Positions 31,988 through 40,341 of a stretch of 56,058 nucleotides of DNA are shown in pieces. The position numbers and the translations under genes were made by a program. Under the pieces are notes generated by a model. The model was given only the letters and a program-made list of their open reading frames with translations. It did no database searches and was not told the DNA's origin. Each line of letters starts with the position of its first letter. Positions within the stretch are counted from its first letter, which is position 1. This stretch comes from Oscillospiraceae bacterium (GTDB lineage: Bacteria; Bacillota; Clostridia; Oscillospirales; CAG-272): assembly GCA_015065065.1 (NCBI GenBank), contig SVQX01000009.1:1-56058 (forward strand), read 5' to 3'.

Positions 31988-32977
31988 ATGTGTACTGCAA
32001 TAAGCTATAGGAACAGATATTTTGGAAGAACACTTGATTGGGAGCATGATTTTGGAGAGTGCGTTGCGGTAACGGGGCGCGGCTTTGACTTTAAATTTAG
32101 GAAAGCGGATACCCCAAAGCATCACTTTGCCATTATGGGAATGGCGAAGATGGTGGGCGGATATCCGCTTTACTTTGATGCCGCAAACGAATACGGACTT
32201 TGCATGGCGGGGTTGAATTTTACCTTAAGTGCGCAGTATGGAGCGGGCGGCGGTGACGTTTTGCTGTGTCCGTTTGAATTTATCCCATACGTTCTCTCGT
32301 CTTGCAGAAATATGGAGGCGGCGCGGGAGCTTTTGCCGCACGTCAGCCTTGCGGATGAGGATTTTTCGCCGCAGCTTAAAAACGCCCGACTGCATTGGCT
32401 GCTGTCGGACGGTACAGATTCGGTTGTGATAGAGCCGCGTGCGGGAGGCTTGGAAATACGTGAAAACAATGTCGGCGTGCTTACAAATGAGCCACCCTTC
32501 GACTACCACGTATGCCACCTCTCAAATTATATGAACGTCACATCCGCCGAGGCGGAGAGCAGATTTGCCGAGGGGCTGGCAATTCATCCGTACAGCCGCG
32601 GCATGGGGAGTGTCGGCTTGCCGGGGGATAATTCCTCGCAGTCAAGATTTGTCCGCGCGGCGTTTGCACGATGGAATTCACATCAATCGGAGGAGAGCGA
32701 CGAAGCGGATATCACGCAGTTCTTTCATGTTCTCGGCGCGGTGGAGCAGGTGGAGGGGAGCGTGCGAGCGGACGGTGGATACGAGCGTACTCAGTACACC
32801 TCCTGCATTGATACCAAAAGGGGAATATACTATTATAAGACTTACGAAAACAGTGCTTTGACTGCGGTGGATATGTCGCTTTGCCAAATTGACGGCGCAG
32901 GCGTTTACACCTTCCCGCTTCGCCGCCGACAGGTCATACTCAATGCCGCCGCACCTTACAGCTTGTCGGATTCGTGA
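31988..32977 (+). CDS. Linear amide C-N hydrolase (bile salt hydrolase/penicillin acylase family)
   Basis: A 329-residue Ntn-type hydrolase. After removal of Met1, Cys2 (MCTAISY) is the nucleophile. Expected partners are visible: Arg14 and Asp17 in GRTLDWE, Asn in MAGLNF, Asn in GVLTNEPPF and the Arg in SQSRFVRAAF. This arrangement matches choloylglycine hydrolases. The family cleaves conjugated bile acids, penicillin V or acyl-homoserine lactones; the AGLNF and NEPPF context is bile-salt-hydrolase-like, but substrate cannot be settled from sequence. RBS AAGGAGA before the ATG. No signal peptide, as is usual. It converges with the AraC gene, overlapping it by 22 nt at their 3' ends. Confidence 0.88.
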   Translation: MCTAISYRNRYFGRTLDWEHDFGECVAVTGRGFDFKFRKADTPKHHFAIMGMAKMVGGYPLYFDAANEYGLCMAGLNFTLSAQYGAGGGDVLLCPFEFIPYVLSSCRNMEAARELLPHVSLADEDFSPQLKNARLHWLLSDGTDSVVIEPRAGGLEIRENNVGVLTNEPPFDYHVCHLSNYMNVTSAEAESRFAEGLAIHPYSRGMGSVGLPGDNSSQSRFVRAAFARWNSHQSEESDEADITQFFHVLGAVEQVEGSVRADGGYERTQYTSCIDTKRGIYYYKTYENSALTAVDMSLCQIDGAGVYTFPLRRRQVILNAAAPYSLSDS

Positions 32978-33747
32978 CGGCGGTAGGCGGTTGGGGAGAG
33001 TCCCGTTTTTTTCTTGAATATAAGCCCGAAATAATTGGCGGAGGAAAATCCGCACGCCTTGGCGATAACGTCCACCCCGTCGCGGCTGTCCAGCAGCATA
33101 CGCTTTGCACGCGACAGACGGACTCTCAGCAAATAGTCCATGGGGGAGCAGCCCGCGTATTTTTTGAAGTTGTAGATAAGCGTTCCCTTGGATACAAAAA
33201 ATTGCGCGGCAAGCAGGTCAAGCGTTATATGCTCGGCGTAGCTCGAATTCATGTAGTCGATGATCTTCAACACCAGCGGAGGCAGGGCGTTGTTGCCTAT
33301 TGCGGCGCGCGCCGCGCTTTGCCCCTCAAGCTCGGATAAAAGCAGGACGGTGTAGGAAAAAATCGCACGCACGATATGCTCGCGGTGCTTTGAAACGGGT
33401 GCTTCCTCCGCTTTTTCCAAAAGCTCAAGTATCTGCTCGAATTGCCGCTCGGACGGGGAGAGCATTTTCAGGGCGAGTGAATCAAGGGTGTCGCGCTGAA
33501 AGGCGTCAAGGTATCCTGTATCCACGTTAATATTGAATCGCTCAAACGCGCCGCCCTCGGTTTGATGCATGACGTGCGGGGGAATTACCATAATAATGGG
33601 AGCGCGCAGTCGGTACAGTGCGTCGGACAGCAAAAAGGTGCGCTCGCCCTTTGTCAGAAAATATATTTCGTAGTGCATATGGGAGTGCAGTGAGTTCATG
33701 GACCACTTGCCCGTGCGCACCGATCTTTCCACCTCTATAAAGCTCAT
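32956..33747 (-). CDS. AraC-family regulator, probably of the hexuronate operon
   Basis: A 263-residue regulator. The N-terminal ~120 residues are a cupin-like ligand-binding domain with HSHMHYEIYFLTKGE and VIPPHVMHQTEGG, a likely sugar sensor. The C-terminal ~100 residues carry two helix-turn-helix motifs: LDLLAAQFFVSKGTLIYNFKK and VDVIAKACGFSSANYFGLIFKKKTG. It lies divergently, 117 bp from uxaB, and so probably controls uxaB-uxaA-uxaC in response to a hexuronate intermediate. That link is inferred from position. Its stop overlaps the 3' end of the hydrolase gene. Confidence 0.93.
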   Translation of the reverse strand: MSFIEVERSVRTGKWSMNSLHSHMHYEIYFLTKGERTFLLSDALYRLRAPIIMVIPPHVMHQTEGGAFERFNINVDTGYLDAFQRDTLDSLALKMLSPSERQFEQILELLEKAEEAPVSKHREHIVRAIFSYTVLLLSELEGQSAARAAIGNNALPPLVLKIIDYMNSSYAEHITLDLLAAQFFVSKGTLIYNFKKYAGCSPMDYLLRVRLSRAKRMLLDSRDGVDVIAKACGFSSANYFGLIFKKKTGLSPTAYRRHESDKL

Positions 33748-33805
33748 ATGACCCTCCGAAATTTAAATATATATGTAATTTGCTTAAATTTTATCACTTT
33801 TTATA

Positions 33806-33834
33806 TTGAATGTCAAGAGCTAATCTGTTACAAT
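33806..33834 (+). promoter_or_regulatory. Promoter of the uxaB-uxaA-uxaC operon
   Basis: TTGAAT (33806-33811) and TACAAT (33829-33834) with a 17-bp spacer. The weak -35 fits a promoter that needs an activator. The upstream space up to the AraC gene is about 60 bp and AT-rich. Confidence 0.72.
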
Positions 33835-33864
33835 ATAAGAAAAGAATTGCTTTTGGAGGTAATT

Positions 33865-35238
33865 ATGAAGGTATTGCAATACGGAGAGGGTAATTTTCTG
33901 CGCACCTTTGCGGATGCGTATTTCGACACCCTCAACAAAGAAGCTTTGGGCGAATACAAGGTAAACATCGTAAAGCCTATTGCCGTTGGCTCGATAGAAA
34001 AATTCAAGGAACAGAACAACAAATACCATATCGTGCTTCGCGGTGTTGACGGCGGCAAGGCAAGCGAACGTGTGTATGGCATTGACTGTATTCAAAGCGT
34101 CATTGATCCTTACGCCGATTATGACGCATATATGGCGCTTGCGGCGGATGCAGAGCTTAAATTGATAGTTTCCAACACCACAGAGGCGGGAATATGCTAC
34201 AACGCCGACGATAAGATGAACGGATTTGCTGACATAACCTATCCCGCGAAGCTGACGAAATTTCTTTATGCAAGATACCGCGCGGGACTTTCGGGCGTGT
34301 ATATCCTGCCTGTTGAGCTGATAGACAACAACGCCGACTGCCTCAAGGAGTGCGTGGATAAGTACATAGCCCTCTGGGGACTTGACGACGGCTTTAAGGC
34401 GTGGAATGACAAGGAAAATTTCTATTGCAACACTCTCGTTGACAGGATAGTTTCGGGATATCCGAGAGATAAGGAAACGCTGGATCACATTACCTCTCTC
34501 GTGGGCGAGGCTGACGGTCTTGTGGCTATCGGCGAGCCCTTCGGACTCTGGGCTGTGGAGAAAAAGGGAGAAATCGACAGGTACGTATTGGACGGCGTTC
34601 ATAATGTTGAGGTCGTGCTGACAGAGGATATCGGATATTACAAAAAGCGCAAGGTCCGTGTGCTCAACGGCAGCCACACAAATCTCGTGTCTGCGGGACT
34701 TATCCACGGAGCGAAGACCGTTTACGACTGTATGACCGACGAGCGGCTGCGCGCCTTTGCCGAGGATACTCTGCGTGATGAGATAATTCCTTTCGTATCA
34801 GACGATATTGCCGCCACCACCGCGTTTGCTGACAGCGTGATAGAGAGATTTTTAAATCCCTATCTCAACCATCAGCTCATCAGCATTTCGCTCAATTCAA
34901 TATCCAAATGGCGTGCCCGCGACCTGCCATCCTTTAAGGACTACTATAACAGATACGGCAGGATCGCCCCCTCGCTTACCAAGGGCTTTGCATATCTTAT
35001 GGCGCTGTATTCCACGCTGCACAAAGTTGGTGACGAGTATTTCGTTACCGTTGGCGGTGAGGACGTTGCCTTCCGCGACGACAGAGAGCATCTTGAATAC
35101 TTTGCAAACGGCGGCGACGTTACCGACTTTATGTCGAAGGTCGACGTATGGGGCGAATCCTTGCTTGATTATGAGGGCTTTGGCGAGGCGGTTGCCGAGT
35201 ACGTAGAAATGATAAAAGAGGGAAAATATCTTATATGA
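33865..35238 (+). CDS. uxaB: Tagaturonate reductase (altronate oxidoreductase)
   Basis: A 457-residue member of the mannitol dehydrogenase family that reduces tagaturonate to altronate with NADH. The N-terminal Rossmann start KVLQYGEGNFLRTFADAYFD matches UxaB rather than fructuronate or mannitol reductases. Later family motifs VLNGSHTNLVSAGLI and the NPYLNHQLISISLNSISKWRAR stretch contain the catalytic Lys/Asn/His region. The ATG at 33865 follows TTTGGAGG; the in-frame start at 33748 lies in the promoter region. Its stop overlaps the start of uxaA by 4 nt (ATGA). With uxaA and uxaC it forms the galacturonate route. Confidence 0.93.
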   Translation: MKVLQYGEGNFLRTFADAYFDTLNKEALGEYKVNIVKPIAVGSIEKFKEQNNKYHIVLRGVDGGKASERVYGIDCIQSVIDPYADYDAYMALAADAELKLIVSNTTEAGICYNADDKMNGFADITYPAKLTKFLYARYRAGLSGVYILPVELIDNNADCLKECVDKYIALWGLDDGFKAWNDKENFYCNTLVDRIVSGYPRDKETLDHITSLVGEADGLVAIGEPFGLWAVEKKGEIDRYVLDGVHNVEVVLTEDIGYYKKRKVRVLNGSHTNLVSAGLIHGAKTVYDCMTDERLRAFAEDTLRDEIIPFVSDDIAATTAFADSVIERFLNPYLNHQLISISLNSISKWRARDLPSFKDYYNRYGRIAPSLTKGFAYLMALYSTLHKVGDEYFVTVGGEDVAFRDDREHLEYFANGGDVTDFMSKVDVWGESLLDYEGFGEAVAEYVEMIKEGKYLI

Positions 35239-36641
35239 AGACCGTAATTATCAATAAAAAGGATAACGTGGGCGTATGCCTTGAGGACGGCGAGCGGATA
35301 CCGAGAGGGCACAAATACGCGCTTCGCCCTATTGCGTGCGGCGAGTACGTTATAAAATACGGCGAGATAATAGGTAGAGCTACAAAGGATATTTTGGAGG
35401 GCGAGTGGGTGCATACCCATAACGTCATGTCCCATCTTGGCGACGGTGACGCCGAAAGCTATACCTACGATTTTTGCGCGGAAAAATCAGACGAAGGTCA
35501 CGCTTCCTTTATGGGATATAAGCGTCAAGGAAGGCGCGGCGGAATACGCAACGACATATACATAATTCCCACCGTTGGCTGCGTCAATAACGTTTGCATC
35601 CGTCTTGCAAAGGAAGCGCAGAGCCTTGTGCGTGGCAGTATCGACGGAATTTTTGCGCTGACGCATCAGTTCGGATGCTCACAGCTTGGCGAGGATAATC
35701 AGAATATCAAAAAGCTGCTGTGCGATATTGCCCTCAATCCCAACGCAAGCCGAGTGCTTATCGTGGGACTCGGTTGCGAAAACAACGGACTTGACGGAAT
35801 GCTGAAATACCTTGACGGATATGAGCATTCCCACATTGAGAGCTTCAACTGTCAGGACGTGGAGGACGAGCATACGCACGGAATGGAGATACTGGCACGC
35901 TTTGCCGATGACTGCGCACGGCTTTGTCGCGAGGAGCTGGATATGAGCGAGCTGTGTATCGGACTCAAATGCGGCGGCAGCGACGGATTTTCGGGACTTA
36001 CCGCCAACCCGCTTGTGGGCAGAATAACCGACCGCACAGTAGCGGCGGGCGGAAGTGCAATACTGTCTGAAGTCCCCGAAATGTTCGGTGCGGAGCAGCT
36101 TCTTATGAATAAGTGTAAGAGCCGCGACGTGTTCGAAAAGTACAAAAAAATGGTGTCAGACTTCAAAAATTACTATATCTCGCAAGGCTTTCCCGTGTAT
36201 GAAAATCCGAGCCCGGGAAACAAAAGGGGCGGCATTACGACACTTGAGGAGAAGTCTCTCGGCTGTATCGAAAAGGCGGGCGGGGGAGAGATCGTTGACG
36301 TGCTTGGATACGGCGAGCTTGTAAAGGAGAGAGGCGTGTCCGTTCTTGACGCACCCGGCAACGACCTTATAACCTCAACCGCGCTTGCGGCGTCGGGCTG
36401 TCAGATAGTGCTGTTTACCACGGGGCGCGGCACACCCTTTTCCACCTTTGTGCCGACTATGAAAATATCATCAAATTCTCCTCTCGCGTCAAAGAAAAAC
36501 GGCTGGATCGACTTTGATGCCTCCACTATGGACGAGGAGGGACTTTGGGCGCTTGTGCTTTCCACGGCAAGCGGAGAATATAAGTGCAAGAGCGAGGACG
36601 TGCGCGAGATCGCATTTTATAAAAAGGGGGTAACACTATGA
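35235..36641 (+). CDS. uxaA: Altronate dehydratase
   Basis: A 468-residue enzyme that dehydrates altronate to 2-keto-3-deoxygluconate. A SAF domain fills the N-terminal ~75 residues (IINKKDNVGVCLEDGERIPRG...VHTHNV). The catalytic domain has VGCVNNVC, then ALTHQFGCSQLGEDNQN and LKCGGSDGFSGLTANP; the Cys residues are the likely metal ligands (Fe/Mn). Here both domains are in one chain, as in Bacillus and E. coli UxaA. Starts and stops overlap the neighbours by 4 nt on both sides, so the three enzymes are translated in a coupled way. Confidence 0.94.
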   Translation: MKTVIINKKDNVGVCLEDGERIPRGHKYALRPIACGEYVIKYGEIIGRATKDILEGEWVHTHNVMSHLGDGDAESYTYDFCAEKSDEGHASFMGYKRQGRRGGIRNDIYIIPTVGCVNNVCIRLAKEAQSLVRGSIDGIFALTHQFGCSQLGEDNQNIKKLLCDIALNPNASRVLIVGLGCENNGLDGMLKYLDGYEHSHIESFNCQDVEDEHTHGMEILARFADDCARLCREELDMSELCIGLKCGGSDGFSGLTANPLVGRITDRTVAAGGSAILSEVPEMFGAEQLLMNKCKSRDVFEKYKKMVSDFKNYYISQGFPVYENPSPGNKRGGITTLEEKSLGCIEKAGGGEIVDVLGYGELVKERGVSVLDAPGNDLITSTALAASGCQIVLFTTGRGTPFSTFVPTMKISSNSPLASKKNGWIDFDASTMDEEGLWALVLSTASGEYKCKSEDVREIAFYKKGVTL

Positions 36642-38017
36642 GTTACATGAATGAAAAATTTCTGCTTCGCGGTGAAAACGCGCAAAAGCTTTATTTCGAA
36701 TACGCAAAGGATATGCCCATATTCGACTATCACTGCCATCTGCCCGAGGTGCAGATACTTGAAAACAAGCCGTTTGTCGATCTTTTCGAGGTGTGGCTTG
36801 CAGGCGATCACTACAAGTGGAGACTTATGCGCAACTTCGGCGTGGACGAGGAATATATCACGGGGAAATCCGTGTCAAATAAAGAAAAATTCCTTGCATA
36901 CTGCCGCGTTCTCGGCACTGCGTTTGGCAATCCCTTATATCACTGGTCGCAGGCGGAGCTGGAGGAGTTTTTCGGCTGTACGCTTGAGATAAATGAGCAG
37001 AACGCAGAGGCAATATGGGATATGTGTAATGCATATATCCGCGAAAATTCGGTAACGCCGCAAAAGCTGATTGAGCAGTCGGGAGTGAGCCACGTTTTCA
37101 CCACCAACGAGATATTCGACGACCTTTCCACCTTTAAAAAAATCAAGGAAAAGAACTACGCCTTCAAGGTAATTCCCGCGTTCCGCGCGGATAAGATAAT
37201 GAATATCGAGGCGGACAGATACAACGAATTCGTAGCAAAGCTGGGCGACGTGCAGGATATTGACGCGCTTGAAGAAATTATCGAGGATAGGCTTCTTGAA
37301 TTCATCAAGGCAGGAACGGTGGCAAGCGATATCGCCCTCCAGGCGGTTTATCCTATATCCAATCGCCGCGCCGCCGCCAAGGTGTTCAAAAAACGCCGAA
37401 GCGGCGCAAGGGTGAGCGACGGCGAGGCAGAGATATTCAAGGGATACCTCACATATTTTCTGTTTAAGCTGTACGCAAAGCACAATATCGTTACCGAGCT
37501 TCATATCGGCGCTATGCGTAATAATAATTCCAAAATGCTCGCCTCTCTCGGACTTGACACGGGCTTTGACAGCATCGCCGAGGACAACAGTGTTAAAAAT
37601 ATGTCCCGCCTGTTTGATGCTCTTGACAGCGAGGGCTCCTTGCCGAAAACTATCGTATTCAACCTCAATCCCAAAATGAACACCGAGATTATGACGCTTA
37701 TCGGCTGCTTCCAGAGCGCAGAGGCAAGGGGTAAGGTACAGTACGGCGCGGCGTGGTGGTTCCTTGATAACAAGGTAGGCATGGAGCGACATCTTGAGGA
37801 CCTTACCGCCACGGGACATATAGGTACGTTTGTGGGCATGCTTACCGACAGCCGTTCATTTCTGTCTTACCCTCGCCACAGATATTTCAGAAGGATTCTC
37901 TGCAATTATCTCGGCGGCATGATGGATAGGGGAGAGATCACTGCGGATGCGGAGCTTGTCGGCGGTGTGGTGCGCGACATCTGCTATAACAACGCCATAA
38001 CGTACTTCGGCGTCTGA
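36638..38017 (+). CDS. uxaC: Glucuronate/galacturonate isomerase
   Basis: A 459-residue isomerase that converts galacturonate to tagaturonate and glucuronate to fructuronate, the first step of the pathway. The start FLLRGENAQKLYFEYAKDMPIFDYHCHLPEV holds the metal-binding His-x-His of the amidohydrolase-type barrel. Other marks are HWSQAELEEFFG, VFTTNEIFDDL and QYGAAWWFLDNKVGME, with LTDSRSFLSYPRHRYFRRIL near the end. Length fits. It is the last gene of the operon. Fructuronate reductase (uxuB), KDG kinase and KDPG aldolase are not in the window. Confidence 0.95.
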   Translation: MSYMNEKFLLRGENAQKLYFEYAKDMPIFDYHCHLPEVQILENKPFVDLFEVWLAGDHYKWRLMRNFGVDEEYITGKSVSNKEKFLAYCRVLGTAFGNPLYHWSQAELEEFFGCTLEINEQNAEAIWDMCNAYIRENSVTPQKLIEQSGVSHVFTTNEIFDDLSTFKKIKEKNYAFKVIPAFRADKIMNIEADRYNEFVAKLGDVQDIDALEEIIEDRLLEFIKAGTVASDIALQAVYPISNRRAAAKVFKKRRSGARVSDGEAEIFKGYLTYFLFKLYAKHNIVTELHIGAMRNNNSKMLASLGLDTGFDSIAEDNSVKNMSRLFDALDSEGSLPKTIVFNLNPKMNTEIMTLIGCFQSAEARGKVQYGAAWWFLDNKVGMERHLEDLTATGHIGTFVGMLTDSRSFLSYPRHRYFRRILCNYLGGMMDRGEITADAELVGGVVRDICYNNAITYFGV

Positions 38018-38035
38018 TAAAAATTCAAATTATTG

Positions 38036-38064
38036 TTGACAGAAAAGGATTTTTATGATACAAT
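38036..38064 (+). promoter_or_regulatory. Promoter of the 38102 gene
   Basis: TTGACA (38036-38041) and TACAAT (38059-38064) with a 17-bp spacer; RBS GAAAGGAG before the ATG. Confidence 0.85.
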
Positions 38065-38101
38065 GACACCGTGGAGCTTTTGCAATCGAAAGGAGTAGCA
38101 T

Positions 38102-38734
38102 ATGACAAAATCCTTAAAGACCGTACAGGTGTTTTTCAAAATTGCGGAGATAATTTCTCTCGTGCTGCTTATATTCTCTATAATCGGCGCGGTGGGAGGA
38201 TTTATCGGAGCCGGCTTGATTTTTGCTGTTGGTGACCTTGAGATGCCCGGTATGGACGGAACCGTATCAAGCATTATTATGTCCGAAGCAGGGCTGTCAT
38301 ATTGGGATATTTGCTATTCCTGCGTGGTGGCAGTCATCGGCTGTGTCGGTATGGGCATACTGTATAAGTTTGCGCACGTGTACTTCAAAAATGAAAATGC
38401 GGTGGGAACGCCCTTTACATACGAAGGCTCAAAGGAGCTTTTGCGCCTTGGTATTCTTGCTATGGCTATACCGATGGCGATATACATGCTCACAGAGCTT
38501 GTGTGGGGCATTTGCTTTGTGTTTGCGCCATACGAGTTTACCCTTGTGAATGAATATTCTGCCGATATGACGGGCGGACTTATGCTGCTTATTGCATCCT
38601 TTGTTTTCAAATACGGTGCAGAGCTGAAGGAAGCTAAGGAAAAAGCGGAGCAGCTCGCTACCGAGGATATCGGCGAGCCGTCTGCAGATATTTCCGAGGT
38701 AGAGGTCAAGACCGAAGTTGAGAATATGCAATAA
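38102..38734 (+). CDS. Four-helix membrane protein (DUF2975-like), unknown function
   Basis: A 210-residue protein with four hydrophobic helices near residues 17-45, 72-95, 118-140 and 158-175, and a charged Glu/Lys-rich cytoplasmic tail. The plan (two helix pairs, then ...GLMLLIASFVFKYGAELKE at the last helix) resembles DUF2975 proteins, which are often paired with a small XRE regulator. Here a frameshifted small gene follows at once, its ATG overlapping the stop by 1 nt. Function unknown. Confidence 0.75.
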   Translation: MTKSLKTVQVFFKIAEIISLVLLIFSIIGAVGGFIGAGLIFAVGDLEMPGMDGTVSSIIMSEAGLSYWDICYSCVVAVIGCVGMGILYKFAHVYFKNENAVGTPFTYEGSKELLRLGILAMAIPMAIYMLTELVWGICFVFAPYEFTLVNEYSADMTGGLMLLIASFVFKYGAELKEAKEKAEQLATEDIGEPSADISEVEVKTEVENMQ

Positions 38735-38864
38735 TGGAGGCAAATAAGAAAAAATTTACTTGGACGATTGCATTAATCATTGTGATGGCTTGATAATTTT
38801 CTGCTTGGTGAAGAACCGTGATCTTTCAAATGAAATATCCAATTTGCATACGAAAAATGAATAA
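38734..38864 (+). pseudogene. Frameshifted small membrane protein with coiled tail
   Basis: The ATG at 38734-38736 overlaps the stop of the preceding gene. The frame reads MEANKKKFTWTIALIIVMA and stops at TGA. Read one base later, it continues IIFCLVKNRDLSNEISNLHT-KNE to TAA 38862-38864. Adding one T at ATGGCT|TGATAATT (about 38790) restores a continuous protein of about 43 residues: basic N-terminus, one membrane helix, and a short polar helix. That is the usual plan of small bitopic membrane proteins. It could also be a sequencing error in a T-run. Confidence 0.65.
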
Positions 38865-38868
38865 TACG

Positions 38869-38900
38869 AAAAGAAAAGCCGCTGACGCGGTTTTTCTTTT
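38869..38900 (+). terminator. Terminator after the 38102 operon
   Basis: AAAAGAAAA-G-CCGC and GCGG-T-TTTTCTTTT with a TGAC loop; the T-rich arm serves the plus strand and the A-rich arm would also serve the minus strand. Confidence 0.85.
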
Positions 38901-38903
38901 CGA

Positions 38904-39397
38904 TGCCGGAAGCGGGGTGTCGACATCCTCGCGCCTATGGCGCTCGGGGTAAGTTGCTTTGGAAATTGAAATTTTTTCGTTTATAAATTTTCGCAACTTA
39001 CAGCGGTTTCTTGCCATCACTTCGACACAAAAACAAAAGGGAGGACGAGCCTCCCTTTTGCTTTTGGTGCCGGAAGCGGGGTGTCGACATCCTCGCGCCT
39101 ATGGCGCTCGGGGGTAAGTTGCTTTGAAAATTGAAATTTTTTCGTTTTTAAATTTTCGCAACTTACAGCGGTTTCTTGCCATCACTTCGACACAAAAACA
39201 AAAGGGAGGATGAGCCTCCCTTTTGTTTTTGGTGCCGGAAGCGGGGTGTCGACATCCTCGCGCCTATGGCGCTCGGGGGTAAGTTGCTTTGAAAATTGAA
39301 ATTTTTTCGTTTTTAAATTTTCGCAACTTACGGCGGTTTCTTGCCATCACTTCGACACAAAAACAAAAGGGAGGACGAGCCTCCCTTTTGTTTTTGG
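38904..39397. repeat. Three tandem ~165-bp repeats carrying tRNA-Leu 3'-end remnants
   Basis: Units begin at 38904, 39068 and 39233 (lengths 164, 165, 165) and differ at only a few bases; the next unit position is the real tRNA-Leu. Each unit begins with the complement of the tRNA acceptor end (TGCCGGAAGCGGGG), then diverges into TGTCGACATCCTCG. Each also holds an imperfect stem (CGCGCC TAT GGCGCT), a long stem GTAAGTTGC...GCAACTTAC with inner GAAAATT/AAATTTTC pairing, and a terminator-like stem CAAAAGGGAGG/CCTCCCTTTTG. CCA is kept in units 2 and 3. There are no genes and no spacers between units, so it is not CRISPR. It looks like repeated duplication at the 3' end of a tRNA gene. Confidence 0.9.
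39364..39390 (-). terminator. Terminator of tRNA-Leu (minus strand)
   Basis: CAAAAGGGAGG (39364-39374) and CCTCCCTTTTG (39380-39390) with a 5-nt loop, directly after the tRNA 3' end on the minus strand and followed there by TTTTTGTG. The same stem ends each tandem repeat unit. Confidence 0.85.
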
Positions 39398-39481
39398 TGC
39401 CGGAAGCGGGGGTCGAACCCGCACGGTATCGCTACCACTGGATTTTGAGTCCAGCACGTCTGCCTATTCCATCATTCCGGC
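39395..39481 (-). tRNA. tRNA-Leu(CAA)
   Basis: An 87-nt class II tRNA on the minus strand with acceptor GCCGGAA/TTCCGGC and encoded CCA. The anticodon loop CTCAAAA gives anticodon CAA, reading UUG. A long variable arm lies between the anticodon stem and the T-arm GCGGG-TTCGACC-CCCGC. Confidence 0.96.
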
Positions 39482-39596
39482 GCATTTACTCGTGTATTAT
39501 ACCATATATTATTCTAAAAGTCAAGGGGAAAAGTAAATTTTTTGAGTGCGCTGTTTTTGCCTCAAAATATGCTTTTTTGAGTACAGGAGGTGCGCC

Positions 39597-40208
39597 GTGA
39601 AGGAAACCAAAAAAGCGTGGCTCACGTTCAGCTTTGGTGCGGTACTTATGGCGGTCTGCTACGTTTTCGCCGTCGTTTTCGGTCATGAGGATATAGGCGA
39701 GCTTACCGCCATGCTTGCCGCCGCCGCTCTGCACGAGCTTGGACACCTTTTCGTGGCGCGGCTGCTGTCGCTTCCGGTCGGAGGAATGAGGCTGGACATT
39801 CTCGGTGCGCGTATAAGTGCCGCTCGCTCAATGTCATATTACGAGGAATGGCTGCTCGCGTCGGGCGGCCCGCTGTTCAATCTGCTGAGTGCCGCCGTGC
39901 TTATTCCGATTTACGGCAGGGTAGGCGGAGCGTGGTTGTATTTGTTCATTTTCTCCTCGCTGGGGCTTGCTATGCTCAATCTGCTTCCTGTTGACACGTT
40001 TGACGGCGGACGTATGCTTTACTGTCTGCTTGCCTCCTTCACCGAAAGCGACCTGCCCCGTCGGACGGTGCGCGTTCTGTCCTTCGGCTTTGTGCTTTTG
40101 ATGTGGCTTTTGTCCGTTTATTTGCTCTTGCGGGTGGGAAACACGCTGACTTTATTCGTTTTCTCCGCTTGCCTTTTTTCAAAGCTGGTATACGGCGTCG
40201 AAAGGTAG
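39597..40208 (+). CDS. Site-2 (M50) intramembrane metalloprotease, SpoIVFB-like
   Basis: A 203-residue polytopic protease. The zinc motif is ALHELGHLFVARLL in a membrane helix and the third ligand lies in NLLPVDTFDGGRM, both typical of the M50 family. The small size, lack of PDZ and CBS domains, and the SYYEEWLLASGGPLFNLLSA helix are like SpoIVFB, which activates pro-sigma-K in the mother cell. No SpoIVFA or BofA partner is beside it here, so that role is only a possibility. The GTG at 39597 follows CAGGAGG. A longer frame starts upstream at 39546, inside the AT-rich region after tRNA-Leu, and lacks an RBS. Confidence 0.88.
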   Translation: MKETKKAWLTFSFGAVLMAVCYVFAVVFGHEDIGELTAMLAAAALHELGHLFVARLLSLPVGGMRLDILGARISAARSMSYYEEWLLASGGPLFNLLSAAVLIPIYGRVGGAWLYLFIFSSLGLAMLNLLPVDTFDGGRMLYCLLASFTESDLPRRTVRVLSFGFVLLMWLLSVYLLLRVGNTLTLFVFSACLFSKLVYGVER

Positions 40209-40228
40209 AGTATTCCACTCAAAAACAC

Positions 40229-40257
40229 TTGACAAAGTGCGAAAAATCGGGTATAAT
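40229..40257 (+). promoter_or_regulatory. Promoter of the miaB-mutSL cluster
   Basis: TTGACA (40229-40234) and TATAAT (40252-40257) with a 17-bp spacer. The leader to the miaB start is about 80 nt; I see no riboswitch in it. Confidence 0.88.
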
Positions 40258-40341
40258 GATATAATGTGAAATTATCCTGCGGTACTGTGCGAATTTTTGA
40301 AATTTAACGGAATGACCGCCGGAAAATATGAGGATTTATAA

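Noticed and set aside
38904..39397. CRISPR array
   Set aside because: Units are 165 bp, contiguous, and without unique spacers; they carry a tRNA end and terminator stems.
38904..39397. Three additional tRNA-Leu genes
   Set aside because: Only the acceptor end and start of the T-arm are present; anticodon, D-arm and 5' half are missing.
39597..40208. Definite SpoIVFB
   Set aside because: The family fits, but no SpoIVFA/BofA neighbour is present, so the sporulation role is left as a possibility.
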